Assembly: GCA_003559375.1 (NCBI GenBank)
Contig: PWLN01000350.1
Location: 1 to 39,933, forward strand
From: Balneolaceae bacterium
Lineage (GTDB): Bacteria; Bacteroidota; Rhodothermia; Balneolales; Balneolaceae
Reading direction: 5' to 3'
Length of the DNA: 39,933 nucleotides
Both the position numbers and the translations under genes were made by a program. Shown here one piece after another: positions 1 through 9,282 of this stretch (position 1 is the first letter of the stretch; every line of letters begins with the position of its first letter). The notes under the pieces are model-generated. The model worked only from the letters and a program-made list of their open reading frames with translations. It was not told the origin of the DNA and did not search any database.

Positions 1-1055
1 ACATCACCATTCAGGCGAATGTTGCCAACCTTGCTGTCTCCTTCATCATCGAATCGGAAAAAAATTGATTGGCTGTCGGATGCCCATTGCAATGAATTGA
101 TATCACGATCCAGATTGCCGGAAAGAACACGCAGATTTGAACCATCACGGTTCATGAGGTAAAGCAGATCGAGCTGATACCCAACAAACCGGTTTTCATA
201 ACCTGTAAATGCAATATACTGTCCATCTGGTGACACTACCGGTGCTTGATGCGGACCCCGTCTGTTGGTTAACTGAGTTTTTTCACCTGATTCGATGTTC
301 ATTTCATAAATTTGTGCATTGGTTGGATCCAGAGCGGCGTTTTCCGAAAAGTTAGCAGTAAACAAGATGCTCTGGCCTTCCGGCGCCCAAGACGGTGAAA
401 GGTAATTCACATTTCCGGAAGTGAGCTGACGTGGAGCACCGCCATCTGCAGAAATCAGAAAGAGATGATGATATCCTTCAACCATTAACCCTGGGCTGCC
501 GTCTGCCCGGTATTGCACATGTTCAATTACTTTTGCACCTGGTGCCCATTCAGCTCCCGGTGGCGGTGAAGGGTAGGTTGCAATAGATGGTGTAGGTGCA
601 GGAATTCTCATGCTGAACAGCAACTTGCTTCCATCCGGTGACCACTTAACATTTCCGGGGCTATGAGTCAGGTTGGTAATTGATGCGGTTTCGCCGCTAT
701 CCATCCAGCGAATGAAAATCTGGCTTGAACCTTCTTCATTTGATGTGTATGCAATTCTTGTTCCATCTGGCGACCATTGAGGTGTACCATAAGATGATAT
801 CCCGGATGTGAGCGGTTTATGATTTTCGCCATTAAATGAGATGTTCCATAGATTTGTGTAGCGGCGGTCTGTCATAATATCGAACTGATGCCTTACATAC
901 ACAATTGTATTTCCATCGGGTGAAATTTGAGGGTCGGCAACGAACTGAAGCATAAAAACATCAAGATAGTCGAAGGGCTGTTTTTGAGAATTTGCAGAGG
1001 TAAACGCAATAATCAGGATTAAGGCTGTAAATAATAAAGAATAGAGATATTTCAT
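1..1055 (-). CDS. S9 family peptidase (DPP/acylaminoacyl-peptidase type), N-terminal part
   Basis: Not in the ORF track because the 3' end lies beyond the window start. My translation from the ATG at 1055 gives about 351 residues: a hydrophobic signal peptide ending near the SANSQ segment, then repeated blades of the form ISPDG, WSPDG, WAPEG and VSPDG. These are the PD40/TolB-like beta-propeller repeats that gate the active site of prolyl-oligopeptidase-like S9 enzymes. The catalytic alpha/beta-hydrolase domain (Ser-Asp-His) would lie off the window, so peptidase activity is inferred from propeller and leader only. Probably a secreted or periplasmic oligopeptidase. A stand-alone TolB-like propeller protein or amidohydrolase fusion is the alternative. 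No frameshift was noticed in the visible part. Confidence 0.8.
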   Translation of the reverse strand, partial: MKYLYSLLFTALILIIAFTSANSQKQPFDYLDVFMLQFVADPQISPDGNTIVYVRHQFDIMTDRRYTNLWNISFNGENHKPLTSGISSYGTPQWSPDGTRIAYTSNEEGSSQIFIRWMDSGETASITNLTHSPGNVKWSPDGSKLLFSMRIPAPTPSIATYPSPPPGAEWAPGAKVIEHVQYRADGSPGLMVEGYHHLFLISADGGAPRQLTSGNVNYLSPSWAPEGQSILFTANFSENAALDPTNAQIYEMNIESGEKTQLTNRRGPHQAPVVSPDGQYIAFTGYENRFVGYQLDLLYLMNRDGSNLRVLSGNLDRDINSLQWASDSQSIFFRFDDEGDSKVGNIRLNGD

Positions 1056-1152
1056 CTTGTGCAATGGGTTTCTTCTAAATGATTTCAGATAATTAATTCA
1101 GGGTAAAGATAAGAAACCATTAAATAGAATTATCTTACTTCGGATTTTTATT

Positions 1153-1204
1153 GCCACAGAAGACTCAGAGTTACACAGAGGGTTTTTCTGTGTTAATCAG
1201 TGGC
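1153..1204. repeat. Palindromic intergenic element, copy 1
   Basis: The ends are GCCAC (1153-1157) and GTGGC (1200-1204). Inside lies a smaller hairpin, ACACAGA (1173-1179) and TCTGTGT (1187-1193), with a 7-nt loop. It sits between the divergent-free ends of two minus-strand genes and shares its ends and core with the hairpin at 7686-7726. It could form RNA structure, but no function is shown. Confidence 0.5.
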
Positions 1205-1247
1205 TAAAAAAGATATTGTCTGATATTTAGCGAGTATCCAAATATAA

Positions 1248-2090
1248 TTAGGGACTCAGAAAAAGAGGAATATTGGACGAAGTAATTAAATCATGCGTAT
1301 TTGATCCGAATGTAAGGCGTTTTATCGCTGATACAGCATGTGCACCCAAAACGGTTAGTTGAGTGCCTGTCACTTTCTGATGGGCTAATATCTGTTCAGA
1401 AGGTTTAGGCCCAAGGAGTACGGTTTTTGAAATGTTTTGAAAACCGTGTTCTCTTAGATATGTTTCAGAATAGCCAAGAAGCGGTTCCTCATCAGGGTTT
1501 TTCTTATCTGATACATACAAAAGTTCAATTTCAGCTTTGCCCCTGTCAGTTATCAGATGGATGAAGCTTTTTAACGAGCGGGCAGCAGGATTGCTTCCAT
1601 CAAAAGCGACTAAAATTTTGTTGAATTCATGGTAACTATCTGTCACAACAAGTGTTGGGCACACACCATGCTTAACAACCTGTGCCAGGGTTTTTGTTTC
1701 TCGATCAGGTTCATTGTAAAAAAAGTGTGATTCTCTTCCTAAAATCAGTAAATCATGATATTTCATGTCATCAATGATTCTCTCAACGGATGCCCCTTCT
1801 TTCTGGATAGCCGTATAACGCACTCCCGCTTTTTCAACGGATTTTTGAAAATTGTCGAGCAGTTTTTCCGCTATATCCCTGCTTTCTTTAGTAAGTTCTT
1901 CCCAAAGATTACGAGCATGATGGGTTGCATCCGGCTTCCCGATAATACCGGATGGATAGATATTGCTCATGTCAACAACAGCAAGGCCTGTTACAGAGGC
2001 TTCAAACTCACTGGCCAATGATATGCCATATTGAGTGGCAACGGGAGTATCTTTATCGGTATCAAGTGCAATCAGAATACGTTTTATCAT
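1248..2090 (-). CDS. Universal stress protein, tandem UspA domains
   Basis: 280 residues, about twice a single Usp domain, so two UspA folds in tandem (roughly 1-150 and 155-280). The N-terminus (KRILIALDTDKDTP) and the second-domain start (KILVAFDGSNPAARS) are the typical first strand and loop. The second domain keeps a nucleotide-binding signature (LGAHAVSAIKRLTFGS, matching the Gx2Gx9G(S/T) pattern with a replaced second Gly). The first ends in a degenerate version (LGRESHFFYNEPDRETKT). Usp proteins bind ATP and help survival under starvation or energy stress; no specific partner is known here. It is a cytosolic single gene with no close same-strand upstream neighbour. The ATG at 2090 is the natural start. 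Confidence 0.9.
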   Translation of the reverse strand: MIKRILIALDTDKDTPVATQYGISLASEFEASVTGLAVVDMSNIYPSGIIGKPDATHHARNLWEELTKESRDIAEKLLDNFQKSVEKAGVRYTAIQKEGASVERIIDDMKYHDLLILGRESHFFYNEPDRETKTLAQVVKHGVCPTLVVTDSYHEFNKILVAFDGSNPAARSLKSFIHLITDRGKAEIELLYVSDKKNPDEEPLLGYSETYLREHGFQNISKTVLLGPKPSEQILAHQKVTGTQLTVLGAHAVSAIKRLTFGSNTHDLITSSNIPLFLSP

Positions 2091-2550
2091 ATTGATAATT
2101 AATGATTAAATTGAAAATTTATTTAGCTATCAGCTATCAGCTATCAGTAACTTGAATTCACGCTTGTTTTTAATATTAATTCTTTGACCCAAAAAGACTA
2201 CAATTTTTTAAACACGGCATTTTATGTATACCTCTGTGTACACTAACTCTCACTTATTACATTAAGCCTTTAACTGTAAAGTAGAACCAGAAACTTGAAA
2301 AGAAAATAGGGGGATAGCTTAATTATTATGGTACGATGTGAAATTGGAGGCAAGTAATTTTTTTGCCAAGGAAATACGAAAACCTCTGTATTACTGTGTC
2401 TCCGTACGCTTTACCAAAAAAAATCACATGTTTCCACAAACTGCATTTTGATAATTAAAAGAAATCACTATAATCAACCATGCTGCCAGTATAAACCATA
2501 TCATTAATCATAGCAGTAAAAACTTTCACTAAAGAATCTATCAATCATTT
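2091..2550. other. 460-bp intergenic region with repeat remnants
   Basis: Divergent spacer between the usp gene (-) and the symporter pair (+), so it must hold both promoters; I could not place them confidently. It contains a heptamer tandem repeat (2125-2147) and a degenerate relative of the GCCAC palindrome family near 2381-2409 (CCTCTGTATTACTGTGTC). A short CCTCTGTGTAC echo lies near 2230. No coding potential was seen. Confidence 0.5.
2125..2147. repeat. Heptanucleotide tandem repeat (AGCTATC)x3.3
   Basis: Three exact head-to-tail copies of AGCTATC plus a partial AG. It is intergenic, 35 bp upstream of the usp start codon. Other 7-bp tandem repeats of different sequence occur at 13324-13353, 13423-13455, 13968-13983 and 14092-14117. 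Confidence 0.85.
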
Positions 2551-2805
2551 ATGGATGATCGTGCAAAGGCTTACTGGAAAAGAAACCTGACACTTGTTAC
2601 GGTACTTTTGATTATTTGGTTTGTAGCATCCTACGGTTTTGGGATTTTACTTGTAGATCAACTAAATACAATCAGAATAGGTGGCTTTCAGCTTGGTTTC
2701 TGGTTTGCACAACAAGGCTCTCAGTACGTATTCATTATTCTCATCTTCATTTATGTTTACAAAATGAATAAACTCGACAAGGAATATCAGTTTGATGAAG
2801 AATAA
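2551..2805 (+). CDS. DUF4212 small membrane subunit of SSS symporter
   Basis: 84 residues with two predicted membrane helices (about 15-38 and 50-70). The family core is clear: AYWKRNL, then WFVASYGFGILLVDQLN, then GFQLGFWFAQQGSQYVFIILIF. DUF4212 proteins are encoded immediately upstream of VC_2705-type sodium:solute symporters, and that holds here (55-bp gap to the SSS gene). They are thought to act as an accessory subunit in the inner membrane; the exact role is not established. Length is normal. The pair is probably co-transcribed. The start ATG is the only plausible one. Confidence 0.9.
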   Translation: MDDRAKAYWKRNLTLVTVLLIIWFVASYGFGILLVDQLNTIRIGGFQLGFWFAQQGSQYVFIILIFIYVYKMNKLDKEYQFDEE

Positions 2806-2860
2806 ACACATCATTCAACAATATCAAAAAATCAACAATTGGCTTGCTGTAAGGGAATAG

Positions 2861-4543
2861 ATGGGTATTCAAGGGTGGACATTTCTCATTGTCGGGGCAA
2901 CATTCGCATTATACATCGGTATTGCGATATGGTCGCGTGTAGCATCTACAAGTGATTTTTATATTGCTGGCAGCAGGGTTCATCCCCTGGCCAACGGTAT
3001 GGCTACTGCTGCCGACTGGATGTCGGCCGCCTCTTTTATTTCAATGGCTGGAATGGTCGCTTTTTTAGGGTATGACGGATCTGTTTACCTGATGGGCTGG
3101 ACAGGAGGATATGTTCTTCTTGCTTTGCTTTTAGCTCCCTACCTGCGAAAATTCGGAAAATTCACGGTTCCCGATTTTGTAGGCGACCGGTACTATTCCG
3201 ATACTGCACGGGTTGTTGCCATTCTCTGTGCCATCTTTATCTCTTTTACCTATGTTGCCGGACAGATGCGTGGAGTTGGCATCGTATTTTCCCGTTTTCT
3301 TGATGTACCGATTACGCAGGGTGTCATCATAGGCATGGTGATCGTTTTCTTTTATGCCGTTCTCGGTGGAATGAAAGGGATTACCTATACTCAGGTTGCC
3401 CAGTATTGTGTGCTGATATTTGCCTACCTGGTTCCGGTTATTTTTGTTTCACTGATGATGACAGGAAACCCTATACCACAGCTTGGTTTTGGAGGAACTG
3501 TTGCCGATGGTTCCGGAGAATACCTTCTCGACCGTTTAAACGGTTTGATGACCGACCTAGGATTTGATAAATATACTGATGGTTCAAAGCCGACAATCGA
3601 TGTCTTTTTTATAACGGCAGCCTTAATGGTTGGAACAGCAGGGCTGCCCCATGTTATTATCCGGTTTTTTACAGTTCCGAAAGTGCGTGATGCCAGGATT
3701 TCAGCAGGTTATGCACTCATTTTCATCGTGCTTCTTTACAGCACTGCTCCTGCAGTTGCTGCATTTGTGAAAACCAATTTGATCACTACAGTAAACGAAG
3801 TACCGTACCGCGATGCTCCGGAGTGGTTCCATAACTGGGAGGCAACCGGCCTTCTCCGTTTTGAAGACCGGAATAACGATGGAATCATACAATATCATGC
3901 CGATCCTGCAATTAACGAACTCAGAATTGATCCGGATATCATGGTGCTTGCCAGTCCTGAAATTGCACAGCTTCCAAATTGGGTAGTAGGCCTTGTGGCA
4001 GCGGGGGGCCTTGCTGCAGCACTCTCTACGGCAGCTGGTCTTTTGCTTGTTTTGGCAACAGCCATCGCCCACGACCTTCTCAAACGGACCATGATTCCTA
4101 CGATGAAAGAAAAAACTGAACTGGGCATCGCGCGGATAACCGTATTCTTTACTGTTATGATTGCCGGTTATTTTGGCGTGAATCCGCCAGGTTTTGTGGC
4201 TCAGACTGTGGCATTTGCATTCGGACTTGCAGCCGCGTCCTTTTTCCCGGCCATTTTGATGGGCATCTTTTTCAAGCGAATGAACAAGGAAGGTGCGATT
4301 GCGGGCATGACAGCAGGTATCATTTTTACCGCATCATATATCATCTATTTTACGTTCATCAATCCAGAAATTAATAACGCAGATTACTGGTGGTTTGGAA
4401 TTTCGCCTGAAGGAATTGGCACTGTTGGAATGTTTATTAATTTCGCGGTTGCACTTGGTGTGGCAAAATTTACCAAAAAACCTCCTCAAAGAATCCAGGA
4501 GCTTGTTGAAAATATCAGAATTCCCCGCCAAATGGTAAAGTAG
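2861..4543 (+). CDS. Sodium:solute symporter (SSS family, VC_2705/ActP-like)
   Basis: 560 residues, with many membrane helices throughout. Family marks: DFYIAGSRVHPLANGMATAADWMSAASF near residue 30-60, FTVPDFVGDRYYS near 100, GGMKGITYTQVAQY near 170, and GLPHVIIRFFTVP near 260. This pattern matches the acetate/monocarboxylate-type branch with a DUF4212 partner. The protein would import a small organic acid using the Na+ gradient across the inner membrane. A soluble insert around residues 300-365 (with DRNNDGIIQYHADP) is typical of this subfamily. The substrate cannot be read from sequence. Downstream is the 312-bp spacer before the TonB receptor gene. Confidence 0.9.
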   Translation: MGIQGWTFLIVGATFALYIGIAIWSRVASTSDFYIAGSRVHPLANGMATAADWMSAASFISMAGMVAFLGYDGSVYLMGWTGGYVLLALLLAPYLRKFGKFTVPDFVGDRYYSDTARVVAILCAIFISFTYVAGQMRGVGIVFSRFLDVPITQGVIIGMVIVFFYAVLGGMKGITYTQVAQYCVLIFAYLVPVIFVSLMMTGNPIPQLGFGGTVADGSGEYLLDRLNGLMTDLGFDKYTDGSKPTIDVFFITAALMVGTAGLPHVIIRFFTVPKVRDARISAGYALIFIVLLYSTAPAVAAFVKTNLITTVNEVPYRDAPEWFHNWEATGLLRFEDRNNDGIIQYHADPAINELRIDPDIMVLASPEIAQLPNWVVGLVAAGGLAAALSTAAGLLLVLATAIAHDLLKRTMIPTMKEKTELGIARITVFFTVMIAGYFGVNPPGFVAQTVAFAFGLAAASFFPAILMGIFFKRMNKEGAIAGMTAGIIFTASYIIYFTFINPEINNADYWWFGISPEGIGTVGMFINFAVALGVAKFTKKPPQRIQELVENIRIPRQMVK

Positions 4544-4855
4544 GGGATAACTAAGACCCCGGCAGCTAAAGCAGATAGATAGATTTTTTCACATAAACTT
4601 TGTCTCCTCGCACAAGATTCCAAAAAGAAAAGGGGATCTATTCGGCTCTTTTTCTCCCTTTTTGTTACCAAATTATTAAGTGGCACATCAAAATATACGT
4701 TCAGGCAATCTAAATAGCTTTTACATGATTTAATAATCAATGGCCAAGTTAACAGGATTTTAAAATTGAGTTAACAAAATGGTAACATGGCCCGCCTTTC
4801 TTTACTCGTGAAGTTACTTATCCAAAAAACTAACGGGAATTAATAGATAATAGCT
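4544..4855. other. Spacer upstream of the TonB receptor gene, holds a Pho-like operator
   Basis: 312 bp without a gene. Apart from the box array at 4749-4787, it has no convincing terminator for the SSS gene. It ends in an AT-rich leader without a strong Shine-Dalgarno sequence before ATG 4856. Confidence 0.6.
4749..4787 (+). promoter_or_regulatory. Candidate PhoB/PhoP-type operator: four 6-mers at 11-bp spacing
   Basis: TTAACA (4749-4754), TTAAAA (4760-4765), TTAACA (4771-4776) and GTAACA (4782-4787) start exactly 11 bp apart, with 5-bp spacers. Eleven-bp direct repeats are the hallmark of PhoB/PhoP (OmpR-family) binding sites; TT(A/T)A(C/T)A with 5-bp gaps is the Bacillus PhoP form. The array lies 69 bp before the TonB receptor start and upstream of an alkaline phosphatase gene, which fits a phosphate-starvation promoter. 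The assignment is inference from spacing and context. Confidence 0.6.
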
Positions 4856-7669
4856 ATGGTAAACAAGATAACATCAATGTGTCTGTGTTTTGCACTATCT
4901 TTATTTTTAGTGCAGTTCTCATCGGCACAGAATGAAGGTGGAAGAGCGAGTATATATGGCATCGTAACCGATGCCGAAACAGGTGATCCATTAACAGGTG
5001 CTACAGTTTTAATACTTGGTACAAATATTGGAACGGCAACTGATATCGAAGGCCGATTCAGGCTGCGCAGAGTTCCATCGGGAGATCAGATTTTGAGAAT
5101 TAACTTCATCGGTTATGAACCGTTTGAGGAAGAAATAAGTCTCGAGACCGGTATTGAACTCAGGAAAAATGTTTCGCTAAATGTCACAAGCCTTGTATTG
5201 GAAGGAGTGAATGTTGTTGCGCAAGCCGTTGGCCAGGCAGGTGCTTTCAATAAGCAGCGTAATGCGCCAAATATCATGAACGTCGTTTCCGATGAACAAA
5301 TTCAGCGATTTCCGGATCTTAATGTTTCAGACGCACTACGAAGAATGCCTGGCATATCAACAGAAGAATTTCGTGGAGAAGCCACTGCCATGTTTGTACG
5401 TGGTATGGCGCCTGGTTTGAATACAGTAACTCTGGACGGTGAGCGATTGGCTACTACAGGAACTACAGACAGGGATGTTGCTTTGACCGGCCTCTCTTCT
5501 GATCTGGTTGGAGCTATTGAAGTCGTAAAAGCAATAACACCCGACATGGATGCTGATGCAGTTGGTGGTTCCGTAAACCTTGTTGCAAACCGTGCTGTTG
5601 GAAATCAGCGCATTTTCAATATAATGGCATCCGGCGGATGGCATAACCACGCCGGGCTGGGAAATCCCAAGGCAAGCATCCATTATGGCCGTTCTCAGGG
5701 TAATCTCAGCTATTCTTTGCGAGGCAATATTGGACGTGAAAATCGCCGAATGGATGATATACGCCATTTTTGGAGTGAACAGGAATTCAATGGCAGTATG
5801 ATAGACCGGATTGACCAGATGAGAATCGGGGCATATGAGTTTCAGACTGACCGATACGCTCTTTCTGGACGCCTTGATTACAGGTTAAGCGACAATCACT
5901 CCATTTTTGCCCGCGGCCTTTATAATATGCGCGACAAGCGGGGGATAAGGCACCAATTCAGGCTGCGTCCGGATCGTGGCAACATCGTATCTCTGAATGG
6001 CACAGTATATGAAATAGACAGGACTCGTGTAGAACCGATTGGCAGACAGAATCATATACAAAATGAACTTGCAAGTTTTACAATTGGTGGTGAGAGTGAT
6101 TTCAGCAGTATGTCTATGGATTACAGTGTTACATATTCATACGGCACTCATAATATGCCGTACCAGGAGTATCTGCGGTACAGGTTGAATAATGTGCCTA
6201 TGACCTATGATGTATCAGACCGCAATGCAGCAATTGTTTCCTGGATAAATGGATCTGAATCCTTAGTGAGTAATCCTGCGAATTACAGAATGACACGGTA
6301 TGAAAACCGTATCGATGATGTGGTTGATCAGGATATCAATACACGTGTAAATTTCAAAATGCCGTACAATCTCGGAAATGCAGCAGGTAATTTTCAGTTT
6401 GGGGGAAGATTTTTCCACAAAAACAAGCAGCGCGACCACGAGGTGATTGAATTCAATGATATTAACGGTACGTTTTTGATGAGTGAAGTTGCTTCAGAGA
6501 ATTTTCACAGAACTCTTGTTGATGGCCGTTATGACATCTTCCATACAGTTGATTGGTCGAAAGGTACCCCGTTCAAGAATGCGAATATAAATAATTTTGA
6601 AATGGACTCAGATGATACTCTCGAATACTACCTTGTTTCTGATCCGGCTGATTATGTTGCAACAGAAACCATTGCAGCAGCATATCTGATGAGTACTATT
6701 GAATTTGGTGACTGGATGTTCCTTGCCGGTGTAAGGGCCGAAAATACAGGCACAACATATGAAGGCAACAGAACATTGATCAATGATAGTGGTGAGTTTT
6801 CTGGCCGTCAACGATTGGATGAAAGCAATACCTATCTCAATTTCTTCCCGATGGCACACATACGGTATAATATTACAGACAGATCGAACCTGCGTTTTGC
6901 GTGGACAAATGCAATTGCCAGGCCTTCATTTACAGACCTGGCTCCATATGAAATAGCAAACTTCGAAAGCGAAAGCGTCAGAAGGGGTAACCCAAATTTG
7001 CAAGCATCTCGTGTGATGAACCTGGACTTGATGTACGAACAGTACTTCAGAAGTATTGGGATCATTTCGGCCGGTATCTTCTACAAGAGCCTGCAGGATT
7101 TTGTATTCGAAGAGGTGTCTGTTGAAACAACGGGGAATTTTGCAGGGTTTGAAACAAGAATGCCGCAAAATGGCACAACTGCCGAAGTATTTGGCGCAGA
7201 AGTAGCATGGCAGCAAAGGCTTCACTTCCTCCCGGGTGTATTGAGTGGTTTGGGTGTATATACGAATTACACATATGCAACCTCCAGGGCACAACTCAGA
7301 ATTGATCGTGAAGTAGAATTACCGCGACAGATTCCACATGTATTGAATGCCGCTCTCACATATGAAAGAGGAGGGTTTTATGGAATGTTATCATATAACT
7401 TCCAGTCTACCTACCTGTATCAGGTTAGTACTACTCAGGTATCGAATCACAGAAGCCACCTGTTCCCGACTAATGACCGTTATATGAGATGGCAGGAAAG
7501 GCTGGACCTCACTCTGAGGTATCAGGCTAACGATTTCATGCAGATATTTGCTGATGCACGTAACCTCACCAACTCACCACAGTTGTGGTACGATGGAGGG
7601 CCAGAATTCCATTACCGTTCTTCTTTCAACCACATCAATGCTACAGTGGGAGTAAGGTTTACATTCTAA
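4856..7669 (+). CDS. TonB-dependent outer-membrane receptor
   Basis: 937 residues. A signal peptide covers about 1-24 (ending FSSAQ). A CarboxypepD-reg-like domain follows (about 33-120: VTDAETGDPLTGATV, DIEGRFRLRRVPSG). The plug is about 135-250 (NVSDALRRMPGI, MFVRGM, VTLDGERL, SVNLV). The rest is a 22-strand-type beta-barrel ending in VGVRFTF, with the C-terminal Phe usual for outer-membrane barrels. Such receptors import scarce ligands using TonB-ExbBD energy. The substrate is not shown by sequence; the alkaline phosphatase 160 bp downstream and the 11-bp box array upstream suggest a phosphorylated organic ligand. It belongs to the CarboxypepD-plug TonB receptors, but lacks an adjacent SusD, arguing against a polysaccharide-utilisation pair. 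Confidence 0.92.
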   Translation: MVNKITSMCLCFALSLFLVQFSSAQNEGGRASIYGIVTDAETGDPLTGATVLILGTNIGTATDIEGRFRLRRVPSGDQILRINFIGYEPFEEEISLETGIELRKNVSLNVTSLVLEGVNVVAQAVGQAGAFNKQRNAPNIMNVVSDEQIQRFPDLNVSDALRRMPGISTEEFRGEATAMFVRGMAPGLNTVTLDGERLATTGTTDRDVALTGLSSDLVGAIEVVKAITPDMDADAVGGSVNLVANRAVGNQRIFNIMASGGWHNHAGLGNPKASIHYGRSQGNLSYSLRGNIGRENRRMDDIRHFWSEQEFNGSMIDRIDQMRIGAYEFQTDRYALSGRLDYRLSDNHSIFARGLYNMRDKRGIRHQFRLRPDRGNIVSLNGTVYEIDRTRVEPIGRQNHIQNELASFTIGGESDFSSMSMDYSVTYSYGTHNMPYQEYLRYRLNNVPMTYDVSDRNAAIVSWINGSESLVSNPANYRMTRYENRIDDVVDQDINTRVNFKMPYNLGNAAGNFQFGGRFFHKNKQRDHEVIEFNDINGTFLMSEVASENFHRTLVDGRYDIFHTVDWSKGTPFKNANINNFEMDSDDTLEYYLVSDPADYVATETIAAAYLMSTIEFGDWMFLAGVRAENTGTTYEGNRTLINDSGEFSGRQRLDESNTYLNFFPMAHIRYNITDRSNLRFAWTNAIARPSFTDLAPYEIANFESESVRRGNPNLQASRVMNLDLMYEQYFRSIGIISAGIFYKSLQDFVFEEVSVETTGNFAGFETRMPQNGTTAEVFGAEVAWQQRLHFLPGVLSGLGVYTNYTYATSRAQLRIDREVELPRQIPHVLNAALTYERGGFYGMLSYNFQSTYLYQVSTTQVSNHRSHLFPTNDRYMRWQERLDLTLRYQANDFMQIFADARNLTNSPQLWYDGGPEFHYRSSFNHINATVGVRFTF

Positions 7670-7685
7670 TTTAGTTTTTTGATTC

Positions 7686-7726
7686 GCCACTGAAACACGG
7701 AGTAAAGATTTCCGTGTTTCAGTGGC
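7686..7726. repeat. Perfect 16-bp hairpin between TonB receptor and phosphatase genes
   Basis: GCCACTGAAACACGGA (7686-7701) and its exact reverse complement (7711-7726) flank a 9-nt loop. It lies 16 bp after the receptor stop. There is no long T-run on the + side, so it may be a weak or processed terminator or an mRNA-stabilising stem rather than a classic intrinsic terminator. The GCCAC/GTGGC ends and ACAC(A/G)GA core resemble the element at 1153-1204. Confidence 0.7.
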
Positions 7727-7830
7727 AATTAATAAAACACACCTATATTACTGGTCAGAATCTCCCAGCCCCTTACAAACTGTCGAATACGCTAAAATTT
7801 TATATCGATATAGTCTAACAAACCTCAAGA

Positions 7831-9282
7831 ATGAATAGAAAAGACTTTCTGAAAACCGGAATGGCAGCAGGATTGGGCTCGGTCATCCATCCTTTTTTGA
7901 TGCAGAAATCCCCATCGCCAGTCAGCGGCAGGGCAAGAAATATCATCTTCTTTTCATACGATGGTTTTACCTGGGAAGATTTCACCTCAGCACAACATTT
8001 TTTTTACAGAAATTATGGAAAAATGCTTCATTTAGAGCGGTTGTTTAAGAAAGGTTTAGCTGGAAGCATGATGTCACACAGCCTTACAAGTATGGTTACA
8101 GATTCATCTGCAGCGACAACTGCGTGGTCAACAGGAAGAAAAATTGTGAACGGCTCTCTGTCCATTTATCCTGGTGGGCAGGAACTCACTACAATACTCG
8201 AACTTGCTAAAGCTCGGGGAAAATCGACCGGTGTCATCACTACCACAACTGTTACACATGCAACCCCTGCAGGATGGATTGCAAAGCATATGAATCGCAG
8301 GGATGAAGAAAACATCGCTCAACAATACGCCGCATTTCAGGCGGATGTGATGATTGGAGGGGGCATGGAAGCTTTTGATGCTGCATTAAGAAGCGATAGA
8401 AAAGATCTTTACAAAACGTTTCTTGATAAAGGGTATGAGGTGTTGACAGACCACCATAAACTTGCAGAAGTTTCATCAAATAAGCTTTTGGCAACTTTTG
8501 GTGAAGGTCATATAGCATACGAGATCGACCGAAAGTTTCGTAGATCTGATACCCCTTCGTTAAAAGAGATGACGCTAAAGGGAATTGAAATTCTAAACGG
8601 TTCAGACAACGGATTTGTCGTACATATAGAAGCAGGCCGGATTGACCATGCCAATCATCGCAATGATGCCGGTGCTGCACTATGGGAAATTCTGGCAGCC
8701 GATGAAACCCTCGGAATTCTGATGGATTTCGTCGACAATAATCCTGAAACTCTACTCATTATGGCAAGCGATCATGCCACAGGAGGCGGTACGGTATACG
8801 GAGTAGGAGAGAGGTATCGTGCTTCATCAGAGATACATGATCTGTTGAATAAAAGAACAGCTTCATTCCCCTGGATCATGTCACAGATTGGCAATTCTCC
8901 ATCAGAAGGAGTGATCATAGATGTAATTCAGGATGCGGCCGGTGTACGGGTGAGCCGCTCACAGGCTTCTATATTAAGAGAGGCCATTGCGGGAGAAATG
9001 GTGATGCCGGATCCGGCTGCATATCCCCGACAGCCTGTTGCAACCCTCGCCTACATTTTAAAAGGCGGGACCAATGACGATCCCACTCATCTTAATATTA
9101 ACTACACCACAACCCAGCATACAGCCGGTGCGGTGCCTGTGGCAGTTTACGGAAATGGGGTTGTGGTAAAGCCATTCGGGCTGGTTGATAATACTGATCT
9201 CTATTACTGGTTAACCGACGCACTCGGAATCAGCCATGAAAATCCGGTTATGACTGCCGAAGCCGCTCTTGAGTATTTCTGA
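7831..9282 (+). CDS. Alkaline phosphatase (PhoA superfamily)
   Basis: 483 residues. Metal ligand Asp44 lies in SYDGF, and the nucleophile motif TDSSAATTAWSTG (Asp91-Ser92) closely parallels E. coli PhoA. The further family blocks THATPAGWIA, HIEAGRIDHANHRND (about 265-280), MASDHATGG (about 311-319) and TTQHTAGAVPVAVYG (about 425-440) supply the Zn/Mg-binding Asp and His residues. It hydrolyses phosphate monoesters outside the cytoplasm. The leader NRKDFLKTGMAAGLGS looks Tat-like but has Arg-Lys in place of Arg-Arg, so the export route is uncertain. It follows the TonB receptor on the same strand and is probably in the same phosphate-responsive unit. All key catalytic residues appear present. 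Confidence 0.93.
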   Translation: MNRKDFLKTGMAAGLGSVIHPFLMQKSPSPVSGRARNIIFFSYDGFTWEDFTSAQHFFYRNYGKMLHLERLFKKGLAGSMMSHSLTSMVTDSSAATTAWSTGRKIVNGSLSIYPGGQELTTILELAKARGKSTGVITTTTVTHATPAGWIAKHMNRRDEENIAQQYAAFQADVMIGGGMEAFDAALRSDRKDLYKTFLDKGYEVLTDHHKLAEVSSNKLLATFGEGHIAYEIDRKFRRSDTPSLKEMTLKGIEILNGSDNGFVVHIEAGRIDHANHRNDAGAALWEILAADETLGILMDFVDNNPETLLIMASDHATGGGTVYGVGERYRASSEIHDLLNKRTASFPWIMSQIGNSPSEGVIIDVIQDAAGVRVSRSQASILREAIAGEMVMPDPAAYPRQPVATLAYILKGGTNDDPTHLNINYTTTQHTAGAVPVAVYGNGVVVKPFGLVDNTDLYYWLTDALGISHENPVMTAEAALEYF

